Assembly (NCBI GenBank): GCA_037179515.1
Contig: JAXCGZ010011634.1
Location: 1 to 64,000, forward strand
Direction: 5' to 3'
DNA length: 64,000 nt
Origin: Halocaridina rubra
Lineage: Eukaryota > Arthropoda > Malacostraca > Decapoda > Atyidae
Shown here: in pieces, positions 58,767 to 64,000 of the stretch
How positions within the stretch are numbered: position 1 is the first letter of the stretch
Layout of the letters: every line of letters starts with the position of its first letter
Made by a program: the position numbers and the translations under genes
Notes under the pieces: generated by a model
The model's input: the letters and a program-made list of their open reading frames with translations, nothing else
What the model was told of the DNA's origin: nothing
Database searches by the model: none

Positions 58767-58862
58767 ATGAGGGTCTCCGTGACGACGGAAAATGCCACTT
58801 ATCCCTTGGAAGTGGCTGAAGATTTGGAGTTGGAGAATTTCAAAGCATTATGTGAAGTGGAG
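58767..58862 (+). CDS. Ddi1: Ddi1 exon 1
   Basis: ATG then 32 codons, donor GTAACT, phase 0. First half of the ubiquitin-like domain. Confidence 0.87.
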
Positions 58863-61800
58863 GTAACTGTATATGATGATTTATGTTGTGGTTTCAGTGT
58901 GCTATATATATATTTTTGTATTTGTGGGCATGTACGGGAGGTTAGGTGAGATTCCTTTGTGTAATTTCATAATCGTGATTTGGAATATACGGAACGTGAA
59001 TTAGGTCGTTTTGGGTTGATTCGGATATGCAGGATATATTTAAACCTTATTTTACGTAGTAAGGGGCTGAAGGAATAGTTTTATAGTTAATGAGAATACA
59101 AAAGTTAGGTATATGTTTACCTTCAAACCCCTGAGTGAATTATCAATAAGAAACTTGGAAATAGTGTCAAAACCTGCGAAAAGCAACAATTTTGATTATA
59201 AATTAGTTTTTAATGGAGTTAACAAATAATCTAACTTCATATAATATATTTTCTTTTACTATGTAAAAGTAAGCATTTACAGCACGGCCATACATTATAT
59301 TTACATTTAACTCATTATAATTTTATTATTTAGGCCAAGTAGTTTAGAAGAGCTCCCAATTTATAAAAATTATCAATTTTGCTATTATTGGTAGCCCTAA
59401 TGTAGTAAAGAATTTTGGCTCTGATAATATAACTTTTTTTCGGTTTCGTATGCCACAATTCGTCCCTATCCGAATGGGGGTGGACATGAACATGTTGGAG
59501 ATGGAAAAGTGAACCTTGACTCGCGTGCTCTACCACTGAGCTACCTCGGCTTTTAGGTGTGAATGGGTGGTAGTGCTAATTTCAATATTAGGCCCAGTCT
59601 GTTGAAATTGAGGCACTGGTGGAAATTTTTTTTGAGGAGCCCTATTTTCTCACTAAAGGGCTAGTACAGTGGTAACGCGCTGGCTTCGCATTCACGAGGT
59701 CGAAAGATCGGTCCCCGTCCAAGACCGAGAGTTTAAGCTGTTTACTGGCAGGAACTGCTGTGGGTGGACATCACAGTGGGGGTTGGGGCTTGTCCTGGCT
59801 GACGAATACCCATTGTAAAATGGAAATAAAGTTTAATAACTATTACGTTTAGAATATGAAAGATTGTTGCTACGTTTGCTAGAGCACAAATACACCTTGT
59901 TTGTGTGGTGTAATAGGAGCTAATAGGTTAGGTTAAGTTGTAGTAGATGGTTGAGTACTATACGCTTTATGGTAATAGTTTTATAACTCATACCTATCTA
60001 GGAATACCTACAGTTTAGTGGGCCATACCAATGTTCAAAACCTACCAATAGATGGCGTTAGGCTCTAACTAGAGAACTGGCGGATGAATACACAACAAAA
60101 ATGGCGACAATAGGCATACGAAACAATTTTTTACTATCCTAACTAAAAATACTTACCTCACCTCTTAGCCACCTAGAACCCCCCATCATACAGGTTAGGG
60201 TCGAACTACTTACTTGAGCGAAGGGGTGAGGTCGTTGAGCGGCATGGCCCGCTAAACTGTAAACTACCCCCTATCTAGATTAGTATGGAATTATTGTAAA
60301 TGTATATTTAAAGAAACTTGATTATTTATTCCATAACTTGTAATAAATGTGCTTAAAACAAATTCATGATAGAAATGGCTTTTCTTTTAGATTTCTTGGA
60401 TTCGCATTTTTGTTGTGCTCAGTCTTTTTTTTTTCCCTTTAATAACATTTGTTCTTAATCTGAAACGTTTGCTAGTAGAACCATTACATTATAAGCTTCC
60501 TAGAAACGATCTATAAGAATATAGCTTTTGGGTATAATAGTACGGCAGTTTGCCTATTCAAAATCAGGCATTCATACTTAACTAATGTTGTTATATTGTC
60601 TTTGACCTCATTTGATTCTCTTCTAGCCACTCTGACCCTCCTTTGAATCTGTGTGCATTCTTATACAGGTCGGTATCCCTGTTGGTGAAATGATAGTAGT
60701 GTTTAATGCAAGACCATTAACAGACAATAAGAAATCTCTGAAGGACTATGGAATAAAAGACGGGGAGCTTCTAATGGTCATACGTGGTGATGTGTTACTG
60801 AGGAGGGCAGCAGAACACATGCAACAACAGCAGAGGAGACAGCGACGGCATGCGCAGCAAGCACCTGCAGGTACGCACTAGAGGTATACTGTACTTTGTA
60901 ATGTATGTTATCTCAAAATTGCCAGCAACGTAGATGAGATTGAATATCGTTTATTTGTGTATTTGTTACCCTTAAACAGGGTAATGAGCTGACAGATGGT
61001 TTTCTATGCGATGGAAATTTGTTAGTTTCTTTGATCTCGGACCTCTACTTTCAATCATGGAAAACCAGTCTTTCTTCGTTTTACTCCCTTGCTTTCCCTT
61101 TCCAGTGCTGGACGACCCCTTGGTCCTAGTAAGTCTGTTCTCATAGATATTTTAATTTTATTTGTTAACAGATGTTACTCAGTTTGACTTCAGCTCTATT
61201 CAGATGCCTTCATCAAGAGGGGAATCTTCGTCTTCCTCTGGAGGTCAGTGCAGCGTTAATGAGGTCCAAAGTCAGGATGGGGAAGATCAAGAAATGGGTA
61301 GTGATTTGGGCCTGGGGAGTGCAGGTGGGATTGGTGTGCATTGTCAAAGTGATCTCTCCTGGACAGAGTTGTAACTCTTCTGGTTTACCCATTTTTCTTA
61401 CTGGACCAATGGAATGTAAGATTATTATTGGTTGTGCAGAGTATTCCAAATTTATCTCCTTAAGGAGGAGGTGTACACCCTTCAGTTATAGTATTTTACT
61501 GATTAAAAGTTGCCGCAAGTTACCGTACTACTTTCTGTACATCATTTGAAAGATTAGCAATGACATTTCGGTGTTATTGAGAAAGAAATATATGATATGT
61601 CCTTAAACACGTGCTGGGAATAAATGGAAATATATGGATATTGTCAGGGATATTTTTAATATACCATAGGTCATCAGTATTCATAATAAACCTTCTAAAT
61701 AATTTACAACTCTGATTAAGGAAGTGTCCTATATCCACAGATGTGATAGACCTCTTTAAAGTATCTGTTTTGCAGTTTTCTCTATGCTCGTGTGATTTAT

Positions 61801-64000
61801 CTTAGTGTGTTCCTTTGCTACGTCCCAGCTTTGATTATAGTAGCACTGTACATTAAGCCTGAAACTGTATATTTAAGTAATTTATTTATACATATAGGAA
61901 TATACTAAACCTCTTGTATATTTATTTCTTTGTTCTTTTCATTTTCTAATCTTTTACCGTGTTTATTTTGCTTAAAATGTTTTGCTATATTAAAAAGGAG
62001 TGATAGATTTAGGTGTTGCATGGTTGTTTTATCACAGTATTAATAATAATCCAAAACTGCATAAGCCTGGAACCATATTGTTTTTTAATTTTCAATTTTA
62101 AGCTTCTTCGACAATTTTTAGTTGAAGTATAATGCTGATTTTTTTGTGATGTGATTGATTTTATGTCGTGGACTCCCTTTTCCACTAAAGGCTAGGATGG
62201 TACCTTCTTGCAAAGGACTGGTTTTGGCAAATGCAGCCATTACCCTGACTGCATGCCCATTCTAACCCCAGACAATGGTGGGCTGCGAACCCACGACCTG
62301 ACGAATCAAAGGTCATGAGCATTACTGCTTGAAGACAGTGGCCACTTTGCTATGTTTTTGTGATTATTTATTTATTTACTGTCTCATTACCTGGCTGCGA
62401 TATTTAGACAGTTTTTAATTGTTTTAAGACCTTAATTCTCATAACTTCATTTTGTATGCTGCAATATTAGTTGTTTCTTCATATGAGCTCTGCCTCTTCT
62501 GCTTATACAAGTAGGATAATGATGCACGTACTTTTTGCAGTGAAATCCTAAAGTGATCTTGTTAAGAGAAGTAACCCCCAGAATTTAAATCATCCGGTTT
62601 TATGTCATGGACTCCTTTTTCTATTAAGGGCTAGGACGATGCCTTTTTTTTGGCCTTTAGTTTTGGTAGAGCAGACGTACCCCGAGTAAATGCTCTTTCT
62701 AACCTCAGATTGTGGCAAGTCTCAGACTGATGACCTAATAAAGTCACGTGTAGCACCAACTTGACCACAGCAGTCACAACTTCCAGAATTTAAATAATCC
62801 CGTAAGTTAGTGAGGATGCTTTAGATTAGGTTAGGTGACTTACCTATTAACTATAACTATTACTTTAGCATCATGGGGTTACTTTTATTTACAAGATCTG
62901 CTTTAAGAATAATTATAAGCACATATTTCTAGAACACTAGCCAGAAACTAGAATAGTTTCCATGAATATATACTCTTACTTCTGTATTAGTAGTTTTCTC
63001 GTATTATATATTGTCTCTCTAATTACCAATTCTAATATAGAAATATATTTTTTATCAGTTCTTAAGGTAAAGTATGTATATAATTCCATCCTATTAACCC
63101 TTTACCTGCGACATATATAAATCTAATAATTTCAAAACGCTTGCCATTTCTGCGAGTAGAAGTGAGGGAGGATATGCAGCTATTGCAAATAGTTACGCAT
63201 TTATGTATTTTGTGAATGCAGTAGAACAGTGGTTAGAGCACTCAACTAAGGAAGTTGCAAACTTGTGTTCAAACCCACCATGGGGCATGCAAATGCGCAT
63301 CCTTCCTTAATGCCCCAGTACCAACCTGTCTGTCTACCCCCATTCAAATGGAGATTAATAGTGATGCATAAAATGGCAAAAGAAATAATTTATGTATTCA
63401 CAACATTCATTGTTGAAATATACATATTGCAAGGAGTTTAGTGTATTTTACATCTTGTATGACTGTCATATTTCCTTATGTATTATTTTTCATTTTATTA
63501 CCATATGGTAAAAGGTAGTGGACAAGACGATCCAGCTGTTATCCGAGATATGCTCTTAGCAAACCCCGAACAGCTTGCATTGCTCCGACACAATAACCCC
63601 AGATTGGCTGAAGCTCTAACCAGTGGTGATCTAGGTAAGAAAATTGTATACTGTATAATACCAAATGATCCACTGATATTACTTGTCTGTAAAATATGAA
63701 ACCATTTTCTTTACATATAACGTCACGCAGTATCTGCATATACATCATATATTTACCATTGATGAAATCTAGCCAAATCTGATGTATTCGGCAAACCCTC
63801 GGGAACTCGAGTTGTCTTGCCTCGAGTACAATTGAATAATCCGAGAAGCATAACTGAGGTATATTTAGGAAGTCTAAGTCTGGGTCTTTCTTGTTGCTTT
63901 TCAAATAAATTTTTAATATATTTCTTAAACTGTATTCCAGAAAAGTTTGCCTCTGTTTTGCGAGAACAGCAGGAAATGCGAAGGGATAGAGAACGACAGA
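58767..64000 (+). CDS. Ddi1: Ddi1/Ddi2 homologue (ubiquitin-like and retroviral-like protease family), 3'-partial, five exons seen
   Basis: Ddi1-family proteins are ubiquitin-binding shuttles with a retroviral-type aspartic protease that cuts heavily ubiquitinated substrates and activates NRF1-type factors. Exons 58767-58862, 60669-60870, 61172-61243, 63515-63634 and 63941 to the window end join in frame. Visible: an N-terminal ubiquitin-like domain (MRVSVTTENATYPLEVAEDL, NFKALCEVE, DYGIKDGELLMVI), a Gln/Arg-rich linker, DFSSIQMP, then the helical segment DPAVIRDMLLANPEQLALL, AEALTSGDL and KFASVLREQQEMRRDRER, as in DDI1/DDI2. The protease domain and any UBA domain lie beyond the window. The ATG at 58767 matches the family start. 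Confidence 0.88.
59455..59558 (-). mobile_element. SINE family A copy (Ddi1 intron 1)
   Basis: On the minus strand the tRNA-like head AGCTCAGTGGTAGAGCACGC is well kept; the CGAATGGGGGTGGACATGAA region marks the far end. Confidence 0.65.
59658..59842 (+). mobile_element. tRNA-Ala-like SINE (family C), second copy
   Basis: About 90-95% like 37072-37262: GCTAGTACAGTGGTAACGCG, CTTCGCATTCACGAGG, AGTTTAAGCTGTTTACTGGC, TGGCTGACGAATACCCATTG. It ends AAATGGAAATAAAG. Confidence 0.78.
60002..60270. mobile_element. hAT-type MITE with 8 bp target duplication
   Basis: 269 bp flanked by CTATCTAG on both sides (59994-60001 and 60271-60278). Inner ends form inverted repeats (TACAGTTTAGTGGGCCATAC against TACAGTTTAGCGGGCCATGC). 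The 8 bp duplication fits the hAT nTnnnnAn pattern. No coding capacity; lies in Ddi1 intron 1. Confidence 0.75.
60279..60668. other. Ddi1 intron 1, end
   Basis: AT-rich, nothing recognised apart from the polypyrimidine-containing acceptor region of exon 2. Confidence 0.4.
60669..60870 (+). CDS. Ddi1: Ddi1 exon 2
   Basis: Acceptor TATACAG, donor GTACGC, phase 0 to 1. Second half of the ubiquitin-like domain, then a QQQQRRQRRH linker. Confidence 0.87.
61172..61243 (+). CDS. Ddi1: Ddi1 exon 3
   Basis: Acceptor TTAACAG, donor GTCAGT, phase 1 to 1. Encodes DVTQFDFSSIQMP and a Ser-rich stretch. The frame stays open past the donor to 61374, so intron retention would add about 44 residues and stop. 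Confidence 0.75.
61244..62150. other. Ddi1 intron 3, first part
   Basis: Past the short open extension to 61374 I see no gene or repeat that I can support. Confidence 0.4.
62153..62362 (+). mobile_element. SINE family B copy (tRNA part on the minus strand)
   Basis: ATTTTATGTCGTGGACTCCC, AAAGGCTAGGATGG, CTTGCAAAGGACTGGTTTTG, CTGACTGCATGCCC. On the minus strand GTCGTGGGTTCGCAGCCC reads as a tRNA-like B box. Best-kept copy of the family in this window. Confidence 0.68.
62595..62785 (+). mobile_element. SINE family B copy
   Basis: CCGGTTTTATGTCATGGACT, AAGGGCTAGGACGATGCC, CCCCGAGTAAATGCTC, then a degraded tRNA-like end. Confidence 0.6.
63218..63380 (+). mobile_element. SINE family A copy (Ddi1 intron 3)
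   Basis: Head GAACAGTGGTTAGAGCACTC (A box), B-box-like GTGTTCAAACCC, body with CCTTCCTTAATGCCCCAGTA, end CCCCCATTCAAATGGAG and TAGTGATGCATAAAATGG. Confidence 0.68.
63515..63634 (+). CDS. Ddi1: Ddi1 exon 4
   Basis: Acceptor GTAAAAG (chosen because it alone keeps the phase), donor GTAAGA. Encodes DDPAVIRDMLLANPEQLALL and AEALTSGDL. Confidence 0.85.
63941..64000 (+). CDS. Ddi1: Ddi1 exon 5 (cut by window end)
   Basis: Acceptor ATTCCAG, phase 1. Encodes EKFASVLREQQEMRRDRERQ and runs off the window. Confidence 0.85.

Noticed and set aside
59500..59720. Functional tRNA genes
   Set aside because: The tRNA-like stretches lack complete acceptor and arm pairing and continue into repeated bodies found elsewhere, so they are SINE heads.

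Overview
The window is an arthropod nuclear genome segment, most likely from a decapod crustacean. The evidence is spliced GT-AG genes with small exons and long introns, very long (AT)n arrays, several tRNA-derived SINE families, non-LTR and BEL/Pao retrotransposons, and a gene built from pacifastin-type inhibitor domains, which are typical of crustaceans and insects. The species assignment is inference. No bacterial features are present.

Region 1 (about 1-35.2 kb, plus strand) is one large gene for a secreted cysteine-rich protease-inhibitor-like protein. I could place 27 consecutive exons whose phases all agree (2023-34689, about 1,507 residues). The 5' end with the signal peptide lies upstream of the window. 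In order the exons encode 17 pacifastin-type domains, two Kunitz domains, a block of VWC-like cysteine-rich segments, and a single large last exon of antistasin-like repeats. Exons 1-15 alternate strictly between short (105-123 bp) and long (138-177 bp), and the predicted P1 residues differ between domains. The introns hold repeats: an array of three head-to-tail copies of one LINE family at 6.1-12.5 kb, minisatellites, hairpins, SINE fragments and a jockey-type endonuclease remnant.

Region 2 (35.2-41.2 kb) is intergenic and full of decayed mobile elements: an RTE-like LINE remnant, a minus-strand copy of the 6-12 kb LINE family, a tRNA-Ala-like SINE and a broken Tigger/pogo derivative. Region 3 (41.2-45.3 kb, minus strand) is a TRMT1 homologue (tRNA guanine-26 dimethyltransferase) in five visible exons. 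Region 4 (46.1-57.05 kb) holds two non-autonomous BEL/Pao LTR retrotransposons, one inserted in the 5' LTR of the other. The lengths fit exactly: 309 + 632 - 2 = 939 bp, the length of the intact outer LTR. Both encode Gag and protease but lack reverse transcriptase, RNase H and integrase. Region 5 (58.77 kb to the end, plus strand) is the 5' part of a Ddi1/Ddi2 homologue (ubiquitin-like domain onward), with a hAT-type MITE and SINEs in its introns.

The three host genes are not functionally linked. One is an extracellular inhibitor scaffold, one a tRNA modification enzyme, and one a ubiquitin-pathway protease/shuttle. The parts most worth following up are the large alternating inhibitor gene and the nested, near-identical, deletion-bearing BEL elements.
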